In this document: in pieces, positions 14,879 to 22,497 of the stretch
How positions within the stretch are numbered: position 1 is the stretch's first letter
Layout: each line of letters opens with the position of its first letter
NCBI GenBank assembly: GCA_937911265.1
Contig: CALDRG010000010.1
Coordinates: 1 to 22,578 of the forward strand
Direction of reading: 5' to 3'
DNA: 22,578 bases
Origin: Thalassarchaeum sp002495735
Lineage (GTDB): Archaea > Thermoplasmatota > Poseidoniia > Poseidoniales > Thalassarchaeaceae
Notes under the pieces: model-generated
The model's input: only the letters and a program-made list of their open reading frames with translations
Told to the model about the DNA's origin: nothing
The model's database searches: none
Program-made: the position numbers and the translations under genes

Positions 14879-15457
14879 ATGCCTGAGGCTGTGGTTGCCA
14901 TAACCGGTGCATCCGGGGCGCAGTACGGCGTGCGTCTGGTTGACGAGCTGCTGAATGCAGGGTGGTCAGTCAGTCTGATAGTGACCAATGCCGGAGCGAT
15001 TAATCTCGACCTTGAGTGCGGCATAGCACCAGAGGTCCTCGGTGAACGCGATGGAGTCATGCTCGAGGACAATGGCAATCTCGCAGCCCGCGCCGCCTCG
15101 GGCTCTGCTCGCTTCGATGCTTACGTCGTCTGCCCCGCTAGTGGAACCACCATCGGCAAGATAGCGGCTGGGATATCTGATAACCTAGTAACCAGGAGCG
15201 CTCTAGTAGCGCTGAAGGAGAGGCGTAAGCTGATTCTGGTTCCGCGCGAGACTCCGGTCTCGACACCACACCTAGAGGCAATGGCGAGGATGTCGTCATG
15301 GGGTGTTGTGATACTGCCCGCAAGTCCGGGTTTCTACAACTCGCCGGAGGGCATCGGCGACTTAGTCGACTTCGTGGTGGCTAGAATCCTCGACCAGATG
15401 GATGTCGAACACACCCTAGGAAGGCGCTGGACTGGCGACGAGGTCGCCCGCAACTAA
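14879..15457 (+). CDS. ubiX: UbiX-family flavin prenyltransferase
   Basis: The product has 192 residues, the usual UbiX size. The family joins a dimethylallyl group to reduced FMN to make prenyl-FMN, the cofactor of UbiD decarboxylases. Motifs are the phosphate-binding AITGASGAQYG (7-17), CPASGTTIGKIAAGISDNL, the RKLILVPRETP strand with conserved PRE, and PASPGFYNSPEGIGDLVDFV near the end. No UbiD partner is in the window. In archaea, prenyl-FMN can also serve the UbiD-like decarboxylase of the modified mevalonate pathway, so a lipid role is possible. It begins 42 bases after the PLP enzyme and is probably read in the same operon. Confidence 0.93.
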   Translation: MPEAVVAITGASGAQYGVRLVDELLNAGWSVSLIVTNAGAINLDLECGIAPEVLGERDGVMLEDNGNLAARAASGSARFDAYVVCPASGTTIGKIAAGISDNLVTRSALVALKERRKLILVPRETPVSTPHLEAMARMSSWGVVILPASPGFYNSPEGIGDLVDFVVARILDQMDVEHTLGRRWTGDEVARN

Positions 15458-15483
15458 CCGGCGGTTGGCGAATCTCCTCCAGC

Positions 15484-17142
15484 GTGGGTTCAATAGTCCG
15501 GCGGAGGCGCGAGGTCTTCGTGGAGAAGGCAGTCGACGCAGAGGTCATCGAGACTGAGAGTATCGCTTCCAAGCCCCGTAAGGGGCTTTCTGATTGGATT
15601 GCGCGTGCACGCGAGCTGCCGGTCCCAGTCCTCATCGTGAGTGCGCTAATCATAGTAGGTGGCTCAGGCGGTGCGATTCTGTACGGAGACGACATCATCG
15701 AGTGGATCCAAGGTGAGCCAGACTATCGGCTCATCGAGTTCGATGCAGCACAGTCCCGGGCCTACGCTCAGTCGCTTGTCGATCTAGGGCACCCGGACTG
15801 GGAGGGCAGGCTCTCTGGAACAATAGAGGAGCAGAACACCGCCGAGGCGATCAAGTCCAACTTCTCCTCGATGGGCATACCATCCACTCTCGAGGAGTTC
15901 GACGTGCCGATGTTCATCATCGGCAACGAGCCTGAGCTCTCGATATGCACACCTGGTGACATTGGAGATATATTCGGTGGCCCTACACCTTGCACTGCAG
16001 CCGACATTAACCGCGAGATAGTCGAGTTCGCGCACCGGGAGGACTTCGTCCTGCAGGGTTACAGTGGCTCGTCTTTCGTCCGCTACGTCGATGATATGTC
16101 TGTAGTGGACCTCGGAACTGGCAACGAGTCAGCGGACTGGAACTCGGCTGTCAATGCAGTCGGTATAATCTGGCTGAAGCCTGAGACGGAGGGCAACACA
16201 GCGCTGTTTGAACGCGCTGCGGACAACGACCTTGAGGGTTTAATCCTGATTAACGACCGTCAAAACTGCGACGAACTGGTTGCAGATGACTGCGTGCCCT
16301 ACTTCAAGTCAGTAGGGATTTCCTCGATAGATCCAATTCCAGAGAGCCTGGGATTCATCATGGTCTCGAGAAGCGTTGGGCAGACGATTATCGACGGAGT
16401 CATCAATGGCGATGCCCGCCTGCAGTTCATCACCGATGTCAACAATCAGGGCACTGCGACCATACACGTGCCCTGTGGAATAATCGAGGGGCAAAGTGAA
16501 TCACTCATCATCTTCGGGGCCCATCACGATACTGTCTACAACGGACAGGGAGCAGTGGACGATACGTCAGGAGTTGCCACCGTACAGGAGATAGCTAGGC
16601 AGTTCGGACTGCTGGAATCACTATTGGGGACCCCTAAGCACACCATCTACTTCTGTACATGGGGAGGTGAAGAGGAGGGGTTGTGGGGCTCCACCGAGTG
16701 GGTCGACAAGCATCAGACCATGCTAGCGGAAAATCTCAGACTTTACGTCAATCTAGACATGAATCACGTCGATGCGGAGCGCAACTCCGGAGTGACTTTC
16801 TTCGGCAACAACAAGGCCGACATAGACCTCATCAAAGGTATCACGAGCGTATTCTCAAGCGCCTATCCAGAACTAGCGGATAAGTACTCGATTAGTATCC
16901 ACAAGCACAGTTCCACCGCCATGCCCTACAACTCCGACCACGCTCCCTTCGTCTACAACCTCGATGATGATGAGGGTTCGGACAAGGACTACGGCAGAGC
17001 CATTGTCTGCTACGGATCTGGCTCGAGCGAGTACCACACCTATCTGGATACGATGGATCGCTTCAACGAGGAGAGCCTGATGGTCTCTGGAATAATCTAC
17101 GGCTCGCTAGTCAGGTACCTCGCCTATGGCGAGGCACAGTGA
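15484..17142 (+). CDS. Membrane-anchored M28-family zinc peptidase with PA-like insertion
   Basis: The product has 552 residues, with a GTG start 26 bases after ubiX. A basic cytoplasmic N-terminus of about 45 residues is followed by one transmembrane helix (VPVLIVSALIIVGGSGGAIL), so the catalytic part is predicted outside the cell. Zinc-site motifs of family M28 are present: GAHHDTV (His347, Asp349), GAVDDTSG (356-363, bridging Asp), GGEEEGLWGS (catalytic and ligand Glu at 396-398), NLDMN and a late SDHAPF. The segment between about 170 and 340 is consistent with a protease-associated-like insertion, with Cys pairs. It is likely an aminopeptidase or carboxypeptidase acting on external peptides. 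The 3' end overlaps the convergent peroxiredoxin gene by 19 bases. Confidence 0.9.
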   Translation: MGSIVRRRREVFVEKAVDAEVIETESIASKPRKGLSDWIARARELPVPVLIVSALIIVGGSGGAILYGDDIIEWIQGEPDYRLIEFDAAQSRAYAQSLVDLGHPDWEGRLSGTIEEQNTAEAIKSNFSSMGIPSTLEEFDVPMFIIGNEPELSICTPGDIGDIFGGPTPCTAADINREIVEFAHREDFVLQGYSGSSFVRYVDDMSVVDLGTGNESADWNSAVNAVGIIWLKPETEGNTALFERAADNDLEGLILINDRQNCDELVADDCVPYFKSVGISSIDPIPESLGFIMVSRSVGQTIIDGVINGDARLQFITDVNNQGTATIHVPCGIIEGQSESLIIFGAHHDTVYNGQGAVDDTSGVATVQEIARQFGLLESLLGTPKHTIYFCTWGGEEEGLWGSTEWVDKHQTMLAENLRLYVNLDMNHVDAERNSGVTFFGNNKADIDLIKGITSVFSSAYPELADKYSISIHKHSSTAMPYNSDHAPFVYNLDDDEGSDKDYGRAIVCYGSGSSEYHTYLDTMDRFNEESLMVSGIIYGSLVRYLAYGEAQ

Positions 17143-17588
17143 GCCATCACGGCCTCGTAGTCAGGTTCCTGTCCCGGGTTGTCGGCGACCCAAGCGTAAC
17201 CGATGTTTCCATCGGCCTCTACTACGAAGATCGAGCGCTGGGCCACTGTGTATCCGGAGATGACGAAATCGTCGAGAGCAATACCGTATGCATCGGCAGT
17301 CTCGCGGTGAACATCAGAGAGCAATGGGAACGAGATGTCGTTTGCCTCGGCGAACGCAGAGTTAGAAAACGGGGAGTCTACCGAAATCCCGAGCACCGAG
17401 GAACCACACGACTCGAGACTGGCCATTCCGTCAGAGAAGGTGCACATCTCCTTGGTGCAGACTCCTGTGAAAGCGGCGGGATAGAACGCTAAGATGACTC
17501 GTCCTCCGCGCATCTCGCTCAGTGTCACGGAGGACTTGTCTTGGGCTGTCAGAGTGAAGTCAGGGGCGGTATCGCCTACGGCTGGCAT
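17124..17588 (-). CDS. Peroxiredoxin (AhpC/TSA superfamily, PrxQ/AhpE-like)
   Basis: The product has 154 residues. It reduces hydrogen peroxide or organic hydroperoxides through a peroxidatic Cys. PAAFTGVC (37-44) is the PxxxTxxC active site with Cys44. Cys49 lies five residues later, the spacing of the resolving Cys in PrxQ/BCP proteins. The catalytic Arg is probably in VAQRSIFVV. GDTAPDFTL at the N-terminus is the usual family opening. An AhpE-type assignment is also possible. It follows argS by 24 bases on the same strand, so it may be the last gene of an aRF1-argS-peroxiredoxin operon. Its end overlaps the opposing M28 peptidase gene. Confidence 0.93.
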   Translation of the reverse strand: MPAVGDTAPDFTLTAQDKSSVTLSEMRGGRVILAFYPAAFTGVCTKEMCTFSDGMASLESCGSSVLGISVDSPFSNSAFAEANDISFPLLSDVHRETADAYGIALDDFVISGYTVAQRSIFVVEADGNIGYAWVADNPGQEPDYEAVMAHCASP

Positions 17589-17612
17589 GATGGGTCCACG
17601 GGGTGTTGTTGA

Positions 17613-19352
17613 TTACATTTGCTCGGGCGAATCTATCCCCAGCAGTCCGAGCCCCGTCGATATCGTCCTCGCGGTCAAATCACACAAGGCCATCCTGCTC
17701 CTCCTAGTCGCTTCGTCCTCTGCACCCAGAACGGGGCAGACCTCATAGAAAGTTGCGAAGGCCGAGGCGACCGAGTGTAGGTATGTGCAGAGACGGTGTG
17801 GGGAGTATGTGTCTAGGGTGTCGTCAGTGACTGCAGCGAAATTGACTAGACGTCTTGCCAGCAGTAGCTCCTCAGGTCGAGAGAGTGAGATGCTGATTCC
17901 GCTGAGTGAGGAGCGCTCGGTACCCGAGCGCCTGAAAATACTGCATATCCTAGCGTGGGCGTACTGGAGGTAAGGCGCGGTGTTGCCTTCGAAGGCTAGC
18001 ATCCTATCCCAGTCGAAAACGTAGTCCTTCGTCCTCTCTGTAGAAAGGTCGGCGTACTTCACAGCACCAATTCCAATCGCTTTGGCTATTTCTTCCCTTT
18101 GAGTCCCTTTCAGTTCGGGGTTCTTCTCGGTAATCGCCTGCTCGGCTCGTGTAACCGCCTCTCGGAGAAGATCAACCAGCTTGATAACCTCGCCCTCTCG
18201 ACTCTTCAGAATCTTACCATCCGAATCCATGACTGAGCCGAAGTTAACATGTACGGCATTATGTGAATTATCCATGAAACCGGCTTGCTGCGCCACTTCG
18301 AATACCATATTGAAATGTTGAGCTTGAGGAGTACCCACTACATAGAGAAGGTCGTCACAACCGAGTCTCTCGGCACGATCGATGATGCATGCTAGGTCTG
18401 TGGTAGCGTAGTTGTAACCGCCATCCGCCTTCGCGATTATCACCGGCATGGGCTCGCCCTCTCTGTTGACCCAGCCGCCCGGGTAGACCACTTGAGCGCC
18501 ATCGCTCTCCTGTAGCAACCCCTGTTTGCTCAACCGCTCCACTACTACTGGGAGCAGATGATGATAACGCGACTCGCCCATGATGTCGTCATTGGTCAGA
18601 AGTACTCCTAGCATCTGGTAGACCTCGTTGAAGTAGCGCATCGACTCGTCGACGAGAATCCTCCACAGCCTCAGCGTCTCCTCATCGCCGCTCTGCAGCA
18701 GCACCACTCGATTCCTCGAACGATCTACGAACGACTGATCGACATTGAACTTCGCTCTGGCCTGCTTGTAGAAGCCGTCGAGGTCGCCAACGCCAAGCTC
18801 CTCTGCCGCGTTGGTCTCTCCGAGATCGAGCAGATGCTCGATTAGCATGCCAAAGGGTGTACCCCAGTCGCCAACGTGATTCTCTCTGTGCACTGTGTGG
18901 CCCTTGTGGACTAGCATCCTCACAATCGCGTCGCCGATGACTGTTGACCTCAGATGGCCGACGTGCATCTCCTTGGCTACGTTCGGTGCTGAGTAATCTA
19001 CCGCTGCCACTCGCGTCTCCTCCATGGCTATCCCAAGTCGGTCATCGACAAGTAGCTCGGAGAGCCGGGCTACAAGCCACTCCGGCTCGGCCCTCAGGTT
19101 GACGAATCCGTTGACAGCGGAGACCTCGGCGGTGCCGGCAAGGGTAGGCGCGAGCGCTGAGGAAATTTCCTGGGCGATATCTACTGGGGAGCGTCGCAGC
19201 ACCGCTGCGAGACTGTGACACGGCAGTGCTAGATCGCCGTGTTCCTCGACCGTAGCCGGCCCGAGCAGGTCGACTGAGTCGGCCTCTGCCACCCCCATTC
19301 CCGACAGAGTCTGTTCCATCGCCGGGGTCACTGCCTCTGCCAATATCCTCAT
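17613..19352 (-). CDS. argS: Arginyl-tRNA synthetase
   Basis: The product has 579 residues, normal for ArgS. It charges tRNA-Arg with arginine using ATP. EEHGDLALPC (36-45) lies in the N-terminal Add1-like domain. VDYSAPNVAKEMHVGHLRST contains the class I HVGH signature at 130-133. NHVGDWGTPFGMLI is another ArgS-specific stretch. KADGGYNYATTDLACI and the KILKSREG segment, in place of a strict KMSKS, are typical. The C-terminal helical anticodon domain (YLQYAHARICSIFRR ... FYEVCPVL) is present. The sequence looks close to bacterial ArgS. It starts 4 bases after the aRF1 stop, forming a translation-related operon. Confidence 0.96.
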   Translation of the reverse strand: MRILAEAVTPAMEQTLSGMGVAEADSVDLLGPATVEEHGDLALPCHSLAAVLRRSPVDIAQEISSALAPTLAGTAEVSAVNGFVNLRAEPEWLVARLSELLVDDRLGIAMEETRVAAVDYSAPNVAKEMHVGHLRSTVIGDAIVRMLVHKGHTVHRENHVGDWGTPFGMLIEHLLDLGETNAAEELGVGDLDGFYKQARAKFNVDQSFVDRSRNRVVLLQSGDEETLRLWRILVDESMRYFNEVYQMLGVLLTNDDIMGESRYHHLLPVVVERLSKQGLLQESDGAQVVYPGGWVNREGEPMPVIIAKADGGYNYATTDLACIIDRAERLGCDDLLYVVGTPQAQHFNMVFEVAQQAGFMDNSHNAVHVNFGSVMDSDGKILKSREGEVIKLVDLLREAVTRAEQAITEKNPELKGTQREEIAKAIGIGAVKYADLSTERTKDYVFDWDRMLAFEGNTAPYLQYAHARICSIFRRSGTERSSLSGISISLSRPEELLLARRLVNFAAVTDDTLDTYSPHRLCTYLHSVASAFATFYEVCPVLGAEDEATRRSRMALCDLTARTISTGLGLLGIDSPEQM

Positions 19353-19356
19353 CGCT

Positions 19357-20604
19357 TCAGCTCCAAGCGTACCTCAGTATGGCGGCAATGCCGCCGAAAG
19401 CGTCGTACATGGTGGCTCCCTCCTCAGTGTCCATCGAGATCAGACTGACCTTGGCTGAGGTGTGGGCAGCCAACATGCTCATCTCATCCAACAGGTCCAT
19501 CGTCCTGTCAGGGTCCTCTCTGATGTTCTCCGAGTCGCACGCGGGGCAGTTCGGGAGGTCGGAAAGGCTCTTCTGAGTAGCCACCCACTCGTGCTTGCAG
19601 GGCTTGCACACCCAACCCACCCTGCGGTGGCGCAGAGCCTCTGAGAGAAGTAGGGTGTGAACGGCACCCTGATCGAGCGCTGATCTGACCATCTTCTCGC
19701 CATAGGTCGCCTTGGGATGGGTTTGCATAACCTCGCGCAGGAACTGGTCGACGAGATTGCGTTCGGCATCCAACTCAATCTGGTCCATCAGGCCGCCTGC
19801 TCGCTGTATCAGTTCACGTAGACCGCTCTCGTTGGAGTAACCGACATCGAATAGGGGCTCGCGGATTAGCTTGTTTATCTCATGGTGGAAGTATTCGTTC
19901 TTCACTACGAAGTCTTTGGTGGCACCCGGCCCTCCAACGATGATACCCTCGATGTTTTCGATCTGAGGTAGCCAGTAGGAGCACGCCCGCTCTGCGGACT
20001 TCTTGAAGAAATTGTGAGCTGCCTCCTCTATCAACCTCTCAAAGCGCTGAGCGGACTGACCTCCTCGCCCGTGCTTCGAGGGAACCTGAGAAGTGATGTG
20101 CTCTTGGCAGTGCATGCGCTTGCCGGTGGCCATTCCGTATGCAGACTCTGAGCGGTCGATTACGAACAGACCGTAAGCGGCCCTGTCGATTAGCATCTCC
20201 TCGAGTTGACTCAACTCGAATCTCGAGTCACAGCGGTAGCGAAACGAAGGGAACGGCTGAGGAGGGTCGTCGACCACTGTGGAGATTAGGCGCGACTTGT
20301 TGTTGCCCACGATGACGTGCCCCACGAAGATGGCGAGTCCCCTCTCACCTGGGGTCTTGTAGCGGTTGATCGTGGCTATTGCCGACTCGACTGCGTCGGC
20401 CACGTGCTTCCTCGTCGACTTTGACTTGATATTAGCGGCCTGGCCCGCCTCCTGGGAGAGATGCTGGCGGACATCGTGAATCATCCTGTCCGGCGGCACA
20501 ATGACTGTGACTAGCTCAGTGCCCATGCCACGCATGGCTGCGAGCTCTTCGAGCGCCTTCTTCAGACGCAGCCTGCGCTGCTGCTGCTCTAACTCATCAG
20601 ACAT
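19357..20604 (-). CDS. prf1: Peptide chain release factor subunit 1 (aRF1)
   Basis: The product has 415 residues, the usual archaeal aRF1 length. It reads all three stop codons and triggers peptidyl-tRNA hydrolysis. The N domain has NIKS at 58-61 and YRCDSRF (YxCxxxF) at 123-129, both for stop-codon recognition. The middle domain has GGQ at 181-183 within SKHGRGGQSAQRF, which enters the peptidyl transferase centre. The C domain carries a zinc-ribbon-like insertion with CKPCKHEW and CPAC. This is strong evidence for an archaeal host, since bacteria use unrelated RF1/RF2. It heads the operon with argS and diverges from pyrH across 96 bases. Confidence 0.97.
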   Translation of the reverse strand: MSDELEQQQRRLRLKKALEELAAMRGMGTELVTVIVPPDRMIHDVRQHLSQEAGQAANIKSKSTRKHVADAVESAIATINRYKTPGERGLAIFVGHVIVGNNKSRLISTVVDDPPQPFPSFRYRCDSRFELSQLEEMLIDRAAYGLFVIDRSESAYGMATGKRMHCQEHITSQVPSKHGRGGQSAQRFERLIEEAAHNFFKKSAERACSYWLPQIENIEGIIVGGPGATKDFVVKNEYFHHEINKLIREPLFDVGYSNESGLRELIQRAGGLMDQIELDAERNLVDQFLREVMQTHPKATYGEKMVRSALDQGAVHTLLLSEALRHRRVGWVCKPCKHEWVATQKSLSDLPNCPACDSENIREDPDRTMDLLDEMSMLAAHTSAKVSLISMDTEEGATMYDAFGGIAAILRYAWS

Positions 20605-20610
20605 GCTGTA

Positions 20611-20623
20611 CCTCTGTCAGAGG
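20611..20623. repeat. Short inverted repeat CCTCT-GTC-AGAGG in the aRF1/pyrH divergent region
   Basis: A 5-3-5 perfect inverted repeat begins seven bases upstream of the aRF1 start, in the aRF1 leader or promoter. The rest of the 96-base divergent region (20605-20700) shows no convincing TATA box on either strand. The repeat is short enough to be chance. Confidence 0.25.
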
Positions 20624-20700
20624 CCTGAGGGGCGGCATTTCAACCCTTCACCGCGTCCACGCCGCAGGCATTGAAAGGGAGCAGGTACACCCATGCTTCG

Positions 20701-21399
20701 ATGGCGACGGTGATTGTGGCCCTTGGAGGCAGCCTGCTCAGGCCCGAGGTCGAAGAGCGGCACATGTGGTTGGAAGGTCTAATCGAAATTATCAGGGACC
20801 GTGTCGCAATGGACGATAGAATAGGTCTGGTCGTCGGCGGCGGAGCCGCCGCGCGTGAGGGAATAGCTCTCGCAAGGCCCATCATCAACTCTGAAGATAG
20901 GCTCGACAGAATCGGCATCGCAGCGACTCGCCTGAATGCCGCCATAGTCAGGGAGAGCCTTGCCGAGGCTGGCATCCCGGCCTCCGGCACCATCCCTCAC
21001 AGCGTCAACGAGGCGGCCTCGCTGCTTGAGGAGAGGCAGGTAGTCGTCATGGGTGGGACGCGCCCGGGCCACACTACTGACGCGGTCGCCATCAGACTGG
21101 CCGTAGCTGTAGGTGCCGAGCGTTGTGTCATCGCGACCAACGTGGCCAAGGTTCACGAATCAGATCCTAGTACATACCCCGATGCCGTGGCTCACGACCG
21201 GCTCACCCACTCCCAACTACAGGCCATAGTCGGCCCGGCCGAGCACTCTCGTGCCGGTCCGTCCCAGGTCGTCGACCCGATGGGGGCGAGCGCGGCTGCC
21301 AACGCAGGAATGCCACTGTGCATACTAGATGGGAGAAATCCCGAATCAATTCGCACCGCAATCGAAGGCGGAAACTTCGGAGGAACGGTGGTAGAATGA
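20701..21399 (+). CDS. pyrH: UMP kinase (archaeal type)
   Basis: The product has 232 residues from the ATG at 20701. An in-frame TTG at 20671 would add ten residues before the conserved first strand (MATVIVALGGSLL), so the ATG is preferred. PyrH phosphorylates UMP to UDP in pyrimidine nucleotide synthesis and belongs to the amino acid kinase fold. ALGGSLL (7-13) and LVVGGGAAAREGI bind phosphates. MGGTRPGHTTDAVAI matches the archaeal PyrH nucleotide site. ATNVAKVHESDP is the usual later motif. Its stop overlaps the ATG of the DUF2116-like gene (ATGA), a pairing consistent with translational coupling. Confidence 0.93.
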   Translation: MATVIVALGGSLLRPEVEERHMWLEGLIEIIRDRVAMDDRIGLVVGGGAAAREGIALARPIINSEDRLDRIGIAATRLNAAIVRESLAEAGIPASGTIPHSVNEAASLLEERQVVVMGGTRPGHTTDAVAIRLAVAVGAERCVIATNVAKVHESDPSTYPDAVAHDRLTHSQLQAIVGPAEHSRAGPSQVVDPMGASAAANAGMPLCILDGRNPESIRTAIEGGNFGGTVVE

Positions 21400-21713
21400 G
21401 CCGGAGGGAGAAAATTCAGAGAGCGGCTCAGAGAACCGCTGGCGAAGCCCGCGAGGCCGCGAAACGCCAGCGAGACAGTGAACGGCATGCGCGGGAGCGA
21501 CGAGAGTTCGCGGCCGATGACCATCGACACTGCTCGGTGTGCTGGACCCCAATACCCCTCAACGCGGATCCTCCCATCTGTTCCGATACGAAATGCGCTG
21601 AGAAGCAACAGAAAAGGGAGTCATCAAGGAAGAGGTTGACCGTGATGCTCTACTTGTTCCCGGGTATAGCAATACTGCTAGTGATGCTGCAGGTCATGGG
21701 GGCGTCAGGTTGA
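21396..21713 (+). CDS. DUF2116-like zinc-ribbon protein with C-terminal membrane helix
   Basis: The product has 105 residues from the ATG overlapping the pyrH stop. The first 50 residues are strongly charged and helical (REKIQRAAQRTAGEAREAAK). A four-Cys zinc site follows: HCSVCW and CSDTKC. A basic stretch (EKQQKRESSRKR) then precedes one hydrophobic helix (LTVMLYLFPGIAILLVMLQV) at the end. This order of a zinc ribbon, basic linker and short C-terminal helix matches archaeal DUF2116 proteins, sometimes annotated as predicted nucleic-acid-binding. It is likely tail-anchored, with the zinc ribbon in the cytoplasm. Its biochemical role is not known. Confidence 0.75.
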   Translation: MSRREKIQRAAQRTAGEAREAAKRQRDSERHARERREFAADDHRHCSVCWTPIPLNADPPICSDTKCAEKQQKRESSRKRLTVMLYLFPGIAILLVMLQVMGASG

Positions 21714-21726
21714 GCCAGGATTCTAG

Positions 21727-21732
21727 GGAGGT
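21727..21732 (+). promoter_or_regulatory. Ribosome binding site for the 196-residue membrane protein
   Basis: GGAGGT lies 9 bases before the first of two consecutive ATGs at 21742 and 21745. This supports the start and translation within a pyrH operon. Confidence 0.6.
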
Positions 21733-21741
21733 AACATACCG

Positions 21742-22332
21742 ATGATGATTCGCATTCTTTCGGTGCTGCCAGCAGTGATAGGCGTCATCTGTACCCTCCT
21801 GCTAATAGTAAGCCTGTATGGGCCGACACTCGATGCGAGCCGTACCAACATCCCTCTAGTTCCGTGCACCGATGCTACCGCCGGATGCCCGGTAGGGATG
21901 ACCAGTGAGGACCTTAGTTCGCCGACCGCTTTCATGCTGCTCGACATCGAGCTTACCATCAAGTGGGACCAGTCCGACAGCAGTTGGATAGGCGTCATCG
22001 CCAGCCCGCCGCCGAGCGGTTGCGAGCCCGACTCCAATGGACTCACGACCTGCACTGCCGATGATTTCAACTTCATCGCTGGCGGTGGCAACGAGGGGAG
22101 CGGTTCGCTCGTATTCGACCTCAAGCCTGGTGATTACAGGTTCACGACGGCGAGCACCGACACATCAGGGGTCGGCGGCAAGCAGGTAGTCACCATTACT
22201 CCTGAGATATCCTTGAACCCGGTGGCCGAAGTGTTGCTGGCGTTAGTAGCGATTCTGCTGTTCGCTGGATCTGGGGAGATGTTCGTGCACGAGAGAATCA
22301 TGGGAGTCTGGAAGCGCTTCAAGGAAGCCTGA
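21742..22332 (+). CDS. Two-helix membrane protein with extracellular beta domain, function unknown
   Basis: The product has 196 residues and is not recognised as a named family. An N-terminal helix (ILSVLPAVIGVICTLLLIVSL) and a C-terminal helix (VAEVLLALVAILLFAG) flank about 130 predicted external residues. The external part has four Cys (PCTDATAGC, GCEPDSNGLTTC), probably two disulfides, and reads like a small beta sandwich, with a GSLVFDLKPGDYRFTTAST segment similar in style to cell-surface beta domains. The cytoplasmic tail is short and basic (WKRFKEA). A strong ribosome binding site precedes it, and it follows the DUF2116-like gene by 28 bases. Confidence 0.8.
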   Translation: MMIRILSVLPAVIGVICTLLLIVSLYGPTLDASRTNIPLVPCTDATAGCPVGMTSEDLSSPTAFMLLDIELTIKWDQSDSSWIGVIASPPPSGCEPDSNGLTTCTADDFNFIAGGGNEGSGSLVFDLKPGDYRFTTASTDTSGVGGKQVVTITPEISLNPVAEVLLALVAILLFAGSGEMFVHERIMGVWKRFKEA

Positions 22333-22377
22333 CCGGAAATCAGTGTTGTTGAAGAACCGGGGAGGGGTGCAGGAACT

Positions 22378-22497
22378 ATGCGAGTCCACAACTGTGCACT
22401 CTGTGGAACTGCGGTCGATGTCTCCGGCCTCCCTCCTTCGATAGGCGGCTACAAGCTGTACTGCACAGTATGCGGGCACCACTGGCAAGTCGAGTGA
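22378..22497 (+). CDS. Small zinc-ribbon protein (39 residues)
   Basis: A short frame starts at the ATG at 22378 (MRVHNCALCG) and ends with GHHWQVE. It has two CxxC knuckles, CALC and CTVC, separated by 23 residues, with aromatic and Gly residues (GGYKLYC, CGHHW) in the style of rubredoxin-like or ribosomal zinc ribbons. G-rich sequence, including GGAGGGG at 22361-22367 and AGGA closer in, could act as a ribosome binding site. It lies 45 bases after the membrane-protein stop and directly abuts the convergent gene end. The pattern of paired knuckles makes it a credible gene despite its size. Its function is unknown, with nucleic-acid binding or protein contact possible. Confidence 0.65.
   Translation: MRVHNCALCGTAVDVSGLPPSIGGYKLYCTVCGHHWQVE

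Noticed and set aside
20779..21156. A 125-codon minus-strand frame opposite pyrH
   Set aside because: It is a shadow of the conserved UMP kinase coding sequence.
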